Assembly: GCA_028564675.1 (NCBI GenBank)
Contig: JAOVVO010000040.1
Coordinates: 1-64,000, forward strand
Reading direction: 5' to 3'
Length of the DNA stretch: 64,000 nucleotides
Source: Onchocerca lupi
Lineage: Eukaryota; Nematoda; Chromadorea; Rhabditida; Onchocercidae
Below the pieces are notes generated by a model that saw only the letters and a program-made list of their open reading frames with translations, was not told the origin of the DNA and ran no database searches. The position numbers and the translations under genes were made by a program. Of the stretch, positions 33,186 to 46,059 are shown piece after piece. How positions within the stretch are numbered: position 1 is the stretch's first letter; each line of letters opens with the position of its first letter.

Positions 33186-36100
33186 ATGGTTGTAACGATT
33201 GCGTATCGTGATAAGCCAGGCAAGTCTAGAGTTCTCGATCATCAAAAAGGATCATATTTAGATTTATATTCAGTTGTCTAAAATATCCTGTTGGATGGAG
33301 TGCTATTTTGATGGTGTTCGAAGTTTTTATATGTGAACTGTTGAAAATTCAATTGTTACTTGTTGAGAACGTAAAATCCAAGATGACTGCTGATGTCATA
33401 TCATTGTATTGGCAAGTTGACTCAATCAATCTGATTTAAATATGCACACTGTAATTAACTTTGAGCTGCGAATCTCTGTAATTGCAGATGAAATCCTCTA
33501 CAGCTTTTCTAAAGTGGGTGATAGTATCTGTATTGGTCGAGACAAGCGCCAATGTAGGATTGCACTTGGAGTCAATGCTCAAGGTGTTAGTCGGGTTCAT
33601 CTAAAACTCGAATTGCTGTCAGATGGTTGCGTAAGTTTTTGCTGAATAAGATTGGGGAAAGATTTCTTGTTATTTTCATTTATCTCTTAAGTTGCATTCA
33701 GATTGAGTAGAAAGTCTTTCAGTCATTTGTTTCTTATTTTAGTTATTTTCTCGAGACACAAGTACTTATGGTACTGGTTACGATGGCGGGTCGTTTGTGG
33801 TAGAAAGAGTAAAAGAGTTGAAACCCCCTGTGGTTCTACAAGTAAGAAGTTTTCGAACCGTTATTAGTTCTATCTTTGGAATATTCTTAGAAGACATCTT
33901 GGCATCTAATTTATGATTGCCTATGATATTTTTTTTGCGTTTTTTATTTTTTGTATATAATAGTTTTTTCAAATCTTTTTAAATTATTGAGGTAAGAAAA
34001 CTTTTCACTTGAGATGAGCTAAGAGATGGAACTAATTTTACAAAACGTGGAATAGTATTTGAAAAAAGAGTGGATCATGATTTCGTTGCATGTTCTTTCC
34101 TTCATGTAATTTCATTTGTCGAGTTTGTGGAGTTTGTATAATTTCGATTTTTTTCTTCGTAATGAATCTGAACAGCAGTTTATAGTTGCTGGATCAATAG
34201 TGAGTATATTAAATAGCACTAGATTAATTTCTTCGAGAACAGTTTATGGCAGATAAGTTTTTCTTTTCCATTTTTTCCATCTAATTTGTACAAACCTATT
34301 TCTGTTTACCATTTTCTGACGTTCTTTAAATATTGATTAGGTTAAATGGCTTGATTTTTAGTTTCCATTTTTCTCCGGTTTTAAACGCTATTTGTACTGA
34401 AACATAGACAGTAGTTCATTGAAGCAAAGAAAAAAAATACTGACCTCACATACTTATTTGATTCCAGATTGGCAGTTTCTTTTTCATTATCAAGGATACA
34501 AACGTTAAAGAAGAATCCATCACAGATCCATTTCTGAAAATTGCAGAAGTAAGCGTTTTTCCTAATTCTATTCTTTCAACTTGCTTTTTCTTGTGTTCAA
34601 ATTAAGATCAATGTCGAATCTTCGATACAATGTTCCTATTTTTTCCGTTTGTTTCATCATCAAACAAATTTCGTTTTATGCAATTAAAAGATCCGTGGAG
34701 GAAAGATAACTTTTTTTTTTCAGTATTTATGCATGTGATTTTTAGATTAATTCACGGAAGAGAGTAGCATCAAAGGAAGCAACAGTAATAATAGAAGAGG
34801 AATATGTCACTGAAAAGAGGAGAATGGTGGACGAAAGTGAAATGGAAAAGTTGACTCCTGCAACGAAGGATTCAGGAAGAGAAATTGCAAAGAGCACAGA
34901 AGTATTTTTCATTCTCGGTTTTAATCATACTCTAGTAATGCTTTTAATTGATTTAATTTTAAGAACAGTTTCATAGATTCTAAATCTTGCAGATTAAGGG
35001 CAAAACTGCTGCGCAATCAAACTCAAGCTTGAATACGAATGAGGCTTGGATACAAGAACAGGTAAGTTCGTAAGGCTATCATTTATCTTCTGCAATATTT
35101 TCAACTTAATTTTATACATTTTTAAATCACTAAAATCTTTGTATAATCAGTCATATCAAAAATAAGTTACTTGGATTTTATCAGATTGTATTCTTGAAGG
35201 ATAGAAAATTGGTTGCAAAACTGGGGAAGGAAGTGAAAGAGAAATTAGATAGGTATGTATTACTTCATTTTGTAATTTTTATATGCACGAATTATGTGGA
35301 CAATATTTTCTGAATCATTTTTTAGTGTAAAACTTGATTACTATCGAAGAATTGCTGATTTTTTACCTTCGGATGACGAAGAGGATGAGTAAGTGCTTAT
35401 TTTTGATTCGGTAAATATACCATTTTGTGCAAGTAAACCACTAGTGAAATCTTTGCCGGAATGTTTCTTTTTCATTTTGGTTACAAAAAAAATTTCCGAA
35501 TACCGAAATTATCCGTTGCTTCCTGAAGCATGCCATTTTGTATCAAAGGTCGTTGTTGATAAAGTTAGTAGCCATATATTTATTTCTTCAAGAAATTTTC
35601 GTATATATATAATTATGTGGACAATATTTTCAAAAATCCGAGATTTTTCCGCAAAAATCGAAGAAAACATAATTTAGGGAAAGTGGACAAAAGAGTTCAA
35701 AAGTTCCTGTATTTGCTGCAGCTGATTCCTCTCGAAATATAAGTTCAATTACGGAAGTTCCATTGCAATATTATTCAAGTAAGGTTGAATTTAAAATTGT
35801 AGCTAACATATATTATGTCTCGGATTTTCATGTATCAATTAAACTCAGCTGTTTTAATTCTAGGTAAAACAAACACTTGTGATATGGTTCAGGACACATA
35901 TTTCCCAGATATGGATACTTCGATTTCCTCGAAACAGTGGGCATTATTTTATTTTATGAAGTTTTCTATTAAGTCAGTAATATTGAAAACAGCTTAGATT
36001 CTTTTTTTTTTCTAGGATGCAGCACAAAAATACTTCAAAGGGAGCTGAGGGATTGTTTAAGGAACTTACATCAATGAAAATTATGCCTGAAAGTCCAGCG

Positions 36101-37998
36101 AATGATTTTGTACTTGCTGGAGCTAAAGAGGATGGAATATTGGATGATATTGATGCAGAAAAATTGTTCAAACCCCTACTCAGCAGGTTTTTTTTTTTCT
36201 AATACATCAGAAGTATTTTGTTGTTCTGAGATGCTTATTTCGGATTTTAATGATGTCATACTTTCCTTCAAATTTAGTTTCACGCAAATATTTTCAAAAG
36301 TTTTAAGATCATCAGTAATAGTTAGATAATTCTATTCAATTATGGAGACTAGTAAGCTATTAGTAGAAGAATTGTTAATGTAGTTCTGTTCCGGATAAAA
36401 TCCTTTAGTCTATTTTTTCTCAATTTATCCTTCAAGAAGCAAAATATTGATATTCATTTCAGTACTCAATTGACGTCTTTTCAAGAAAAACCAGAGAAAA
36501 GTGTAAATGAAGAGTCAGTTATTGAAAAGAATAATACTTCGGTTTTTCATGCTGAACAGTTTTCCGATCTTTTGGAATCTCAGAGCTGTGAGAAATTTTG
36601 CAATCTTCCATTCAAAACGATGCCGAAGAAAAAAAATCCAGTGCCTCCGAAGGTAACGTATGTAATATCAACAATTAATGCATTTTTGAAACTCTATTTC
36701 TTCCAACAAATTCATTTGTACACTTTTATATTTCAGATTATTAATAGACAGAATATCATTGCCGAGTTCACTTGCGTCGATATGAATACTGCCGGGAAAC
36801 GAAGTAATCAATTCGGTAATTTTTATGAAAAAAGTATAATTTGTTGGGAACAATTAATTTTTTAATCATTTTTTGCTTTGTCCTTTCTCAAGAGTGTATT
36901 GCACTGTAACCATTATTTATTTTGATCTTACTAAAACAGAAAACAAGTTCTAATTTATTTTTAGGGAACCAAAGTAATGCAGACGAAGTGGTGGTAATTT
37001 CTAAACGGGTTAAGATGGAAGTAGTGGAGAATGAGGACGAAAGACAAGTTAATGTCAGTTTCAAGTTTTTATTTGTTTTATGTTAAGAGTAATGTCTATT
37101 TCAATCATTATTTGCAGCTACCGGAGAAAAATGAGAGCTTAATCGAAAATAGGGCGGAATGTGAAGTAAATGCTAGTGAAAATGATCGAACCCTCGAAAT
37201 GAATATCGAAACATTACGTGTGAAATTGGTCAGTCAGCAGTTTATGCCATCGAAATTGTTGCTTTTTTAGGCAAGCTTCTGTAGCTTCCTTCATCTGTTC
37301 TTTGATGATTCTGTTAATTTAAAGGAATTTATTTTCCATTTTCAGAGGAAAGCAGTGCAGTATGAGAATCTAGAGAGACCGATTTTGGCAAAAGATAGAT
37401 CACAATTTCATTTGACCGGTCACTGGCAAGAATTCAACTGCAAGCGTTTTAGAAAGGTAGAAAAAAATAAGTGAAATAAAGCTGAGGAATTGCATGTTTT
37501 ATTTTATTTTTCTAGTTATTTATTGAAATTTGTTAAATATTAAATATTGATTCGAACCGATACAGATGTAGTGGAATTACTCTTGTCGCTATGCATCTGA
37601 TTATTACAAATTTTGAAACTTTTTGAAACAAATTCAGTTTGGCAATTTTTTAATCTTAATTTAGATGCAGTTTAGTTAGATGGATCTATTTCTAAATCTT
37701 TTATTCAAGTCTTTCATTCATAAAGCCATATATGACAGTGTTTCATGGTAAACTGGTTTATCTCCATAGTGCTGAGTGGTAAGATAGTCTGGATAATGCT
37801 GATGAATTTTCACGAGACTGAGAGACGGAAAGGTATGCGGAATGATTTGATGCTGTTTCCCATCTAATTTATCTTAAACGTTGATAAGTTTGATTATAGG
37901 CTGCGCAAGGATCACACAACGGCTGTGGATTGTTACATTCTACAATGACTCGCATTGTGGGTGTCGCTGATCTGATCGATTTTAGAGAAATTTCTTGA
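33186..37998 (+). CDS. nbs-1: Nibrin/NBS1-like FHA protein, short form
   Basis: Seventeen exons stay in phase and give 576 residues: 33186-33219, 33488-33630, 33743-33841, 34468-34548, 34746-34901, 34993-35061, 35185-35252, 35326-35388, 35678-35778, 35864-35936, 36016-36186, 36463-36652, 36737-36815, 36965-37047, 37118-37228, 37346-37456, 37900-37998. The N-terminal 100 residues form an FHA domain (CIGRDKRQ, SRVHLKLELLSDG, YGTGYDGGSF), which binds phosphothreonine. The middle is acidic and low in conservation. The end, FNCKRFRKAAQGS then TRIVGVADLIDF, resembles the nibrin segment that binds MRE11 (FKKFKK...IIGGSDLI). Nibrin is the targeting subunit of the MRE11-RAD50-NBS1 break-repair complex in the nucleus. 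I see no clear tandem BRCT and no terminal acidic ATM-binding motif. Intron 1 has a GC donor (CAG|GCAAGT). Identity rests on the FHA start plus the tail; another FHA protein is possible. Confidence 0.72.
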
Positions 37999-40216
37999 TT
38001 TATTCACCGCGCATAATTTCATGTTTGAATGTAATTTTTGTTTTGTATTTATTTTATTGTTCTGTGCTGCTATAACTGCTCTTCAACTCATTGGTACATT
38101 TCATTCCGATTATTCACCTTCTTTTTTCTTTTCTTTCATCTTCTTTCCCTTTTAATTTTCTCTTTAGCGACCTGTCTCTTTCTGAAAGATTTCTCTAAAA
38201 AAAAAAAAATGGGAAAGTGAACAGTATTTTCAAAGTTGTACTCCGATCGATTCAATCAGTATTTTCATCGACTTTAGAATTTACATGAACTTTTGGATTC
38301 ATATGTTTTGCCGGTCATTCCTGGTGAATTTTTGCACATTTTTTTCTGGATAAAAAAGACTGATCCGACCAGAAAAAAAAAATATTACATTTAAATCGTT
38401 TTCTTTCTATTTTTGTTTTTTTATAGCATAATTAAAATATATTCTTTCCTATTAGATTTGCTTACCTTATCAAATTACAGAGCTTCTTTTTAATTGAATT
38501 TTTTCTGATTAATCTTCTGGAGAGTTCAGAAATAAGAAACGAAAAAACATTACATCATGTTGCATTAAATTGCAAAGCATTACCATTTTTTCTTCAAAGT
38601 TTGCCTTCACTATTACTAATTTTGCGTTTTTTTTCCTTTTTTTTTTTTTTTTTTTGTAAATGCTGTATCTCTATTTAGAGGCTATTACGAAAGATTTATG
38701 TTTTCCATTTATTTGGGGAGTAAAACATTTAAATTGATTGATTTATGCAGTCGCAACCTTTTTTGAAAAGTAACGCTAGCTGATTATTTTCATGAAATAG
38801 CTTTCGTTTTATTCGAATTCAGTTCTTAGAATACTTAGTTTTTTTATCAGATAAATATAGGATAATGCTAAAAAATTAGCATGTATTCTAAAATTTCTAT
38901 TTCTTTAACATATATTCTAAAATTTAGTAACTATATTTTAAAAAAAAAGTAAAAAAAAAAATAAAACTACAAATCCAACAATTATTATTTGTGCTAAAAT
39001 TTTCTGGAAAATTTTTCTAAAAAATTCAAAAATTTCGGCATTTAATGACGACTTACTCTAGAACGATTTCATCATAATATTTTCAAAAATATCAACGGAC
39101 TGAAGAAAAACGATGTATTCCGACTTTATTTAACACTTTTTCTGACTTTATTTAACACTTTTTCATATTTAGGCTCACGAATGAACAGAAAGACTTTTTC
39201 GTAGTTAGTCAGTCATTTCATAAGGGATTAGTTGGGACTATGCAATCTGTAGCATTTTTTTCGAAGTTGGGAGATGTATGGATAATCTAAGATTGATAAA
39301 CCATTTGATTGGATAGCCAACATGCTGACACTTGGCCGTATTTCTTTGAAAAAGATGGGCCCAAGCTTCCTTGTACTGCCATGTCGAAACTCTCTCTAAT
39401 GCCCAAATCATGTCTCATTTCACCATTTCGTTTCTATTCTATGCCATACTTTTTTGATTTCATATTTTTTTCAGCTGATTGTTCTGTAAGATGCGGACTA
39501 ATGGATGAAAACAATGGAAACAGATGATATTTAGTTAATTAATTAATTAATTTATATTCAGTTTAATTTTGTTCTCTTGTAATTTCTTGTTACGCTTATT
39601 TTACGTTTTCCTTTCACGTCTATTCCACATCTTTTTTAAATATTATGTTGAGAAATTCTTTCTTTATTGGTTAGCGAAATAAACTTAGATTCTGATTGTG
39701 AAATTCTGATATTACTTAATAGATTTCAATTCTAACTGATTGCAGTCTAACTTAAAGATAGTAAATTTCCTTAAAATCATTGTATATATCAAATCAAAAT
39801 AATCTTCACTTTTATTTTACAAGTTTGATTACATTAAAAATGGGAACAGCTGTTGTTTGATTGCTCGTCCTTTTTTTACATGTTTCTTTACTTAAAGGGT
39901 AGGTAGAATCAGCTTTGCAGTTAACCTAGAAGTTCATAATAGCTTTAAGAGACAAATAAGCTTTAAGGTCGAGCCAATTCGGAAATCTAAAAATGAGCGA
40001 ATTAAATTTTATGGTTGTCATAAGTTTTAAAAGTAATTTTCTATTCAATCAGTTATTATGGTGATTTTTTGATGGAAATATTCAGAATTTAGGATTTTTT
40101 ATGTTTCATTTTAAGATTTACTTTGGTTATATTATCGTCTTGAGGACAGGTTTAAGCTGAGAAGAAAACTGGAAGAATGATATATTAATTATACCTTTGT
40201 ACAAAGCAGCAATAGT
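37999..40216. other. Intergenic, AT-rich
   Basis: 3' flank of the nibrin-like gene and 5' flank of the 40217 gene. It contains T runs (about 38638-38655) and an A-rich patch at about 38940-38960. The open frame at 39309-39527 has no motif or splice partner. I see nothing else. Confidence 0.5.
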
Positions 40217-42753
40217 ATGACGTCGAAAATGGGACAGAAAGATGGCTTATTGCTTGATTCGGATGACTCTGACATACCCGATCTTGATTTACCTACTGCA
40301 AATGTTCGTAAAGAAAGATCAGGATTATTCTCAAAGTTAGTTTTTTTTTTTTTTTTTTTTTTTTTTAATCATTTCTTCAAAACACTTTCTTACTTCTTGG
40401 TTTCCTTCTTTCGGAATAGGATTATGTAAAAATTATTCTGAAGAAGTATTTTTATTATTTTCGGGGAAATTAGAATTTTTAAAACTTTGAATAAAATTGG
40501 ATTACTTTTTTTCTTTTATTTGCTGGTAACGGATCATATGAAAAAAGCTACAATATGTTCTTGCAGTAACTATCATTTTCAGAGAATTTGAAAGATTTTT
40601 TTCAGCAAGGCTGAGACCCATTGTTATATTGAACTAAGCGTCTAACAAATATTTTTGCAGAGCGCGGCAAAATGCAGGGACAGTAATCGTAAGGCAGCAA
40701 AATTGTAATATTCAAACTGTGCTGATGTTGCTATTGTCTGCTATAGTTGTCGCTATTGTTTTTCTGGGCTTCTTCACCTTATATATTTGGTCGCAGCTAG
40801 AACAGTTACACAGTAATTTCATTAAAATTACCAATGATTTTCATGTATTTATTCTTTCATTCACTTTTGACAATTTTTGATAATTTTTTCATTTTAAAAG
40901 ATATGATCGAGTTGACTGAACCATAGCGACTCTCATTCGAAACAAATCATCATTACAGATGATCCAAGGCACGAAGTTGTGACTCGAGAATTGGAAATAA
41001 TTAAACATGAATTGAACAGGATCAAGTTAGATATTGATATGTTACGTATGATGACCTCATCGCCAGGTACACCTATCTGGAACGCATCCTCATTGCTATA
41101 TACTCGACTAGAGGATATTGAATCACAAATTAGCGGTATCGCTAATAAAATACAAGTAAAGTCCTACTTCATATCTCCCTTAATATTCGAACTTTGTTTC
41201 TGACAATATCATCCTTCATGGATGCGACTATTTTATGCAGAATAACTTTTTATTTCAATCGTTTCAAAAAAAGATTGTGTTTTGTTTATATTATCTTTGA
41301 TTGCAAAAGTTATATGTATAGATTAAAGTTACGGAAATTTTTGGCCTCTACTGCTATATCATATTGATTGAAATCATGGGACAAATTCTGGAAATATTTT
41401 GTTATAAAATTTTCTTTCTTATCGAAAAAAAAGTTCTTCATTTCAGGAGAAGTTTAACGATCACCTAGAAAATGATACCCTCAATTTGATATTGGTTTGT
41501 CAATTATTTTATTATTATAAATATAATCAAAAAAAAAAAAAGAAACTCTCTATTTTGTGATTAATTCTTACGTATCACACTAACTTGAATACAGTAAAAC
41601 AACTGAAAGGATACTATGCATATAAAAACTTCAACATATTCACTTTTTATTAATGACTCCGATGCAAAATATTTTCTTATTCCGTAATGTGAATAGCAGC
41701 CTTTCTAGTGTTTTGGAATATATACTACAAATATATTGAAATACAAAATAAGTTTAACAATTCAGATTATCTCTCTCTTAACCAAATAACTGATATAATG
41801 GTATAATATAATGAGTATGGTATGAAATACATCATTTTGCTAAGCATTCTTTCCTCAGATTCCCGCCGTTATGATAGAGCATTTAGTGCCTAATTCACTT
41901 TGAGAAATATTAGAAAATATTTTAAAATTTTCATGGCTCTGATCTCCATCTCTTTCAATTTAGCTAGAAGTAATGCAAGAATATGTTTTTCAAGGGTTTT
42001 TCAAATATAAGAAGTAACTATAAATCAGGATAGAAGCCTCTAATTAAATTACTTTAAAAATCATGGTGAAGAAGAAGAGAGAAACTAGAAAGAGTTTACG
42101 AAAAAATTTTCATTTTTATTTGAAAACGTGAAGTAGAAAATGATTGGAATAGTTTCGCAAATGAGAGATTTCTTCTAAACTGCATTTTCCAGTGAGGGGA
42201 GAAAGATTTAGATGATCAAACCAAGTAATAAACATATTTTCCCGCTATTATCGTTGAAGTATATTAAATAATTGACTATTCGCGATGATGAATGAAAAAA
42301 CTGGATGAAGTCGAATTATGATAAAGACTAATCTGATTGACAGATTATAAGCCTTATTTTTTGGCTGTTTTATTTCATCCGTTCCTACTAACAAGAAATA
42401 AACGTGTAACATATTGTATTGAAATTATAAAATGAGACTTCAAAATACTAGACAGTATCATTGTTGATCAAAAGTAATCTCGTCAAATGATGGCATGGAG
42501 ATGACAAGGGCAGAAGAAGTAGAATAGAATGCCTTTCACGCAAATATTCTACTAAGAAACTTTTCAGGAACGGATTAATGCGGTAGAGGATGCTTGCATT
42601 CAAGGATGTGAGGCCGTATCGAAGCTAGTAGTGTTTAATAATGGGACAAAAAATCCAACCAGCGACAAATTAAAAAAGAAGCGTTCTAAGGTACCTCGGT
42701 GGTCTTTCACTCGTGACATTCCTGTCGTATTCACCAGAGTCAAACATGTATAG
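40217..42753 (+). CDS. Single-pass membrane protein with coiled coil, unknown family
   Basis: Five exons, 40217-40335, 40661-40812, 40959-41155, 41447-41494 and 42568-42753, are in phase and encode 233 residues. The N-terminus is acidic (LLLDSDDSDIPDLDLP) and followed by basic residues. One membrane helix lies near residues 60-83 (VLMLLLSAIVVAIVFLGFFT). A predicted coiled coil follows (VTRELEIIKHELNRIKLDID, then YTRLEDIESQISGIANKIQ). Next come a Cys pair (DACIQGCEAV), a glycosylation sequon (NNGT) and a basic C-terminus (KLKKKRSKVPRW). The topology suggests type II with the coiled coil outside or in the lumen. I do not recognise a family. An alternative start is the second Met at 40229. The 1.07-kb last intron holds nothing recognisable. 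Confidence 0.7.
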
Positions 42754-44229
42754 TTCTTGTCATGTATGTATTTTGTTTTAAAATATCTGCTGTGATATTT
42801 TCCAGATCGCTCTTTCATTGAGAATTATTATATTCTAGTAATATGACATCAAAGTGCTGTAAAGAATATAAATTTGCATTTTTCATGTGCTTACAAACGA
42901 GGAATCTTTTATAAACAAAAGGAAAATAGGAGAGCAAAAAAAGGAAAAAAAAGACAGTAAACTTTGTTTGTAATATATGTTTATGATGAGCAGAACTGAT
43001 TTCATCCAGAGAAGCGGTGAGCATTTAAATATTTATGTAATTTTATAAATATTTGTTTTTGAATAGCATAACATAAAGAAGACAGAGAGTTGAAAACATA
43101 AAAGAAAGAACCAGCATGCAATTTGCAGAATTCACAGAAGTTTGCCGAGATATTTGAATTATTTTCTCCAGAGCAGTAAGTATTTTTCGTTCTCATCATT
43201 GAATCACTAGATAATTTGATTATGTTTGAATATAAATGCGTTTTAGGACGATTCTGTCATTGATCAAGTAAGGTTTGCTTTGATCGACATCAAATAAGAT
43301 TTGTTTTAATTGATCTATGGATAATACTGTTGTTTTGCGTTTGTCGATAATATTTTGTTTCCAGTTTGTTTAAAATGACACTTATGTTAGGTTTTGTATT
43401 ATTAGTGTTTATGCATCTGTATAACATCTCTAAGGTATGTGAAAATTTATAAAATATTGTAATATGGATGACCAGTGAAAAATCTGATTATAATAGAAAT
43501 AAAATCTGACTTTATTTTAAAGAGGAAAATTTATGAACCAAAACTGAGATGAAATTTGAATTTTTAAAGAATTCAAAAACTAAGTGCAATTGAAAATGAA
43601 GAGTTAGCAAAAAATTTTGCAGCAAATTAATGATCAGAAATAAGCAATTATATGCATACTAAATATAAGAATCATCAACGTTATTTCGAATGTGACTTGA
43701 TATAAGATATACTGCAAGCACTGCCTTTGAAAATAATGCAAAGAAATATGATCATTGTAAACAATAATGATTAGAATCGTGTATACCGTTAAGTATGTTC
43801 GTATTTTACAGCATATGATTTAAAATTCTTGACTTTATTAATATGGCTTTCATTCATTCGTTTCGTTGAACCAAAAATTTTCTCGATTGAATCAACATGA
43901 AAACAAAAGGAAGAAACTTCCGAGCATTCTAGAACCTATGGGTCCCAAAAAGTGAAATTAAGCTATCAATCATCTTAACTACCATGATTTATTCCGTTTC
44001 ATCATAACCGGTAATGGCAGTTACGATCTATATTCCATAGAACTTTGCTAATTACGATAATCTATCGACATCACTCAGCTTTCATTTGATGAAGGTCTTA
44101 ATCTTCAAGTAGAATTTCTGTGGATTTAAATAAATTGAAGTGAAAAAAAGAAGAAACAAAAGCCTTATCTTGTGATTTTCGAATGATATAACAATTGGCA
44201 TAAAACAAATATTTGCAACAAACCCGAAC
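42754..44229. other. Intergenic, no gene seen
   Basis: AT-rich sequence. Minus-strand open frames at 42600-43199 are overlaps or shadows with no splice logic. Nothing was recognised. Confidence 0.45.
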
Positions 44230-44386
44230 CGATGGTAAAGCAGCCAAATTGTTTGAATGAGATTCTTCATATTCCTCCACTAAAGCTTCGGCGCTTATTG
44301 GACCAATGAAGCTCTCATAATAAGGGCACACTTCAGTCATAATGCAGATGAGAACATGCCGACTCAAATTATAATCATCAGATGGG
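44230..44386 (-). pseudogene. Orphan exon, possible gene relic
   Basis: A clean minus-strand exon-like block has an acceptor (GATACAG) at 44387 and a donor (TCG|GTTCGG) at 44229. It encodes about 52 residues: PSDDYNLSRHVLICIMTEVC, PYYESFIGPISAEALVEEYE, ESHSNNLAALPS. Composition is protein-like, and it starts in phase 2 and ends in phase 0, so it needs partners. I found no matching exons on either side. A Helitron-derived fragment begins 225 bases upstream. It may be a remnant of a disrupted gene, or an internal exon of a gene whose other exons I missed. Confidence 0.35.
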
Positions 44387-44610
44387 CTGTATCGAAATGA
44401 AAAAAGATTGTAATCGTGTGATTGCTGAGCACTGTGCCTAAGTTTAATCTTCTGCGAGACATTATTTGGATGAACTAGAACAGATCCATTGCACCTGAAC
44501 TGTTACCAAATTGACCTGTAACTTGAACTTGAACTCGAAACTGCTCAATTGAATTGTTGGACTATTTCTACTGCTGAAAAATCATATATGGTATTAAAAG
44601 ATACTAACAG

Positions 44611-45290
44611 TCTAAATGTTCGTTTGTTCAAAATCTTAAATCTCCCAAAGTTTTTAACTATTGCTTTGAAATTTTGACAGAACGTTGCATTGAAATCCGG
44701 CATGTCTAGTCCGCATAAAGCGTGATTAATAGATTCAGTTCACTCATTTACTTTTACCCGTCATAGATGTGACAGATAAAAAAAAGTAGATATATCTATA
44801 TAAAACCATTCGCTTATTCGAACGCAACATTGTTTCAAATTTTCAAATCAATCGATATAGAAATTGAAAGGTTCTGTCAAAATTAACAACAAACATTTAT
44901 GATAAAAAGACAATCAAAGATACGATCTAATATTAGAAATCAGAGCAGTAATCAATAAACTGCTTGAATAAAACATTGAGGTGATCCATAAATTGCTTGA
45001 ATGAAACATTTCATTACACACTATCATAATCGCAACATTTCTGTAACGCAACTTACAAATCAAAAGATAAACGAAAAGCTTAAATTACGCGCCTTATTTA
45101 TACAAAAACACGCGCATATTCGAATGCAACGTTGTATGAAAATTTCGAATCACTCGATGTCCACTTATTTTTATCTGCCACAGATGTGACAGACAGAAAT
45201 AAAGTAAATCCTATTCGAATGCAAGGTTATGTCAAAATTTGAAAGCAATCGGTGAAGAAGTTGCAAAGTTATGTGAGATTTACATTTTTA
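44611..45290 (-). mobile_element. Non-autonomous Helitron-derived fragment
   Basis: This is colinear with both ends of the 23730-26672 Helitron but lacks all Rep/helicase coding. It shares GTTCGTTTGTTCAAAATCTT at the left, GTGACAGATAAA and AACATTTATGATAAA in the middle, GATCCATAAATTGCTTGAA, and repeated CGAATGCAAC-type motifs near 44820, 45120 and 45215. The right end (TTTACATTTTTATATTGTG) is a decayed version of the Helitron 5' end. The 3' hairpin is missing. It lies between the orphan exon and the MIER-like gene. Confidence 0.7.
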
Positions 45291-45299
45291 TATTGTGTT

Positions 45300-46059
45300 A
45301 TACCACTGAATTCATATCTTGAAATGTTGGCTCTGATAAGCGTATTATACAGAAGAGAAGAAAGAAAGAAAAGCATATTACTTGAATGTTTATGAAAATC
45401 CTGCAATGATTTTTTATGTCTTCGTTAACAAAAAGATCAGTTCCTGGAGACATCACGCTATTTGATTAAAGAAGAGATGAAGTGATGCATATCTCCTTTA
45501 CTAAGCATTGTACCGTGTCTTTCCAATTCTAATTTTTTATGTATTGCGGTGTTCAGCCAATCTGAATCTCACAGCAGTATCATTAATAGCAAAATTCCAC
45601 ACGAATTCTCTTATGACGAAATCAGAATTTCGCAGGACAGATATTTTCGCATCGCCACCATTCAGTCGTTTGACTTTTATCGCATAGTAGCGTGCGTCTG
45701 GTCGAGTATTCAGCTTGGTAATTCATACCTGCGGATCGGCTTCGCGTGGGCGGTGATCAATGGGATATTCAGTTTGGTCATTCATATTCGGTGGCGATGA
45801 GTGCAGTTGGATTCACGTATTTCACGTGTCTTGTATTTTCATGTTCTTTGTGTATACTGTATTTCTTTTGACATATATGTTTGTGTTCTCGCTTCTTAGA
45901 ATTTTTTCTTGAGCTTATGGTTCGAATGTATAAGTTCTAATGATTCCTGAAAAATTTTCCAGGAATATAAATTAGAAAGTTTTGCTAAATTGTTCTAAAT
46001 TTCAGGTATTGTCACTACAACAACTAACAATATTGCTGCTGCAATTGAATCAACGAGAA
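45300..46059. promoter_or_regulatory. 5' flank of the MIER-like gene
   Basis: The block at 45550-45800 is GC-richer than its surroundings and suits a promoter or unread 5' exon. An ATTTCAG acceptor at 46005 lies 54 bases before the chosen start codon. The frame is open from that acceptor, so either a leader is trans-spliced there or an upstream coding exon exists. Confidence 0.4.

Noticed and set aside
45549..45800. 83-codon ORF upstream of the MIER-like gene
   Set aside because: No motif. The GC-richer region fits a promoter or 5' leader better, and no phase-compatible join to 46060 was found.
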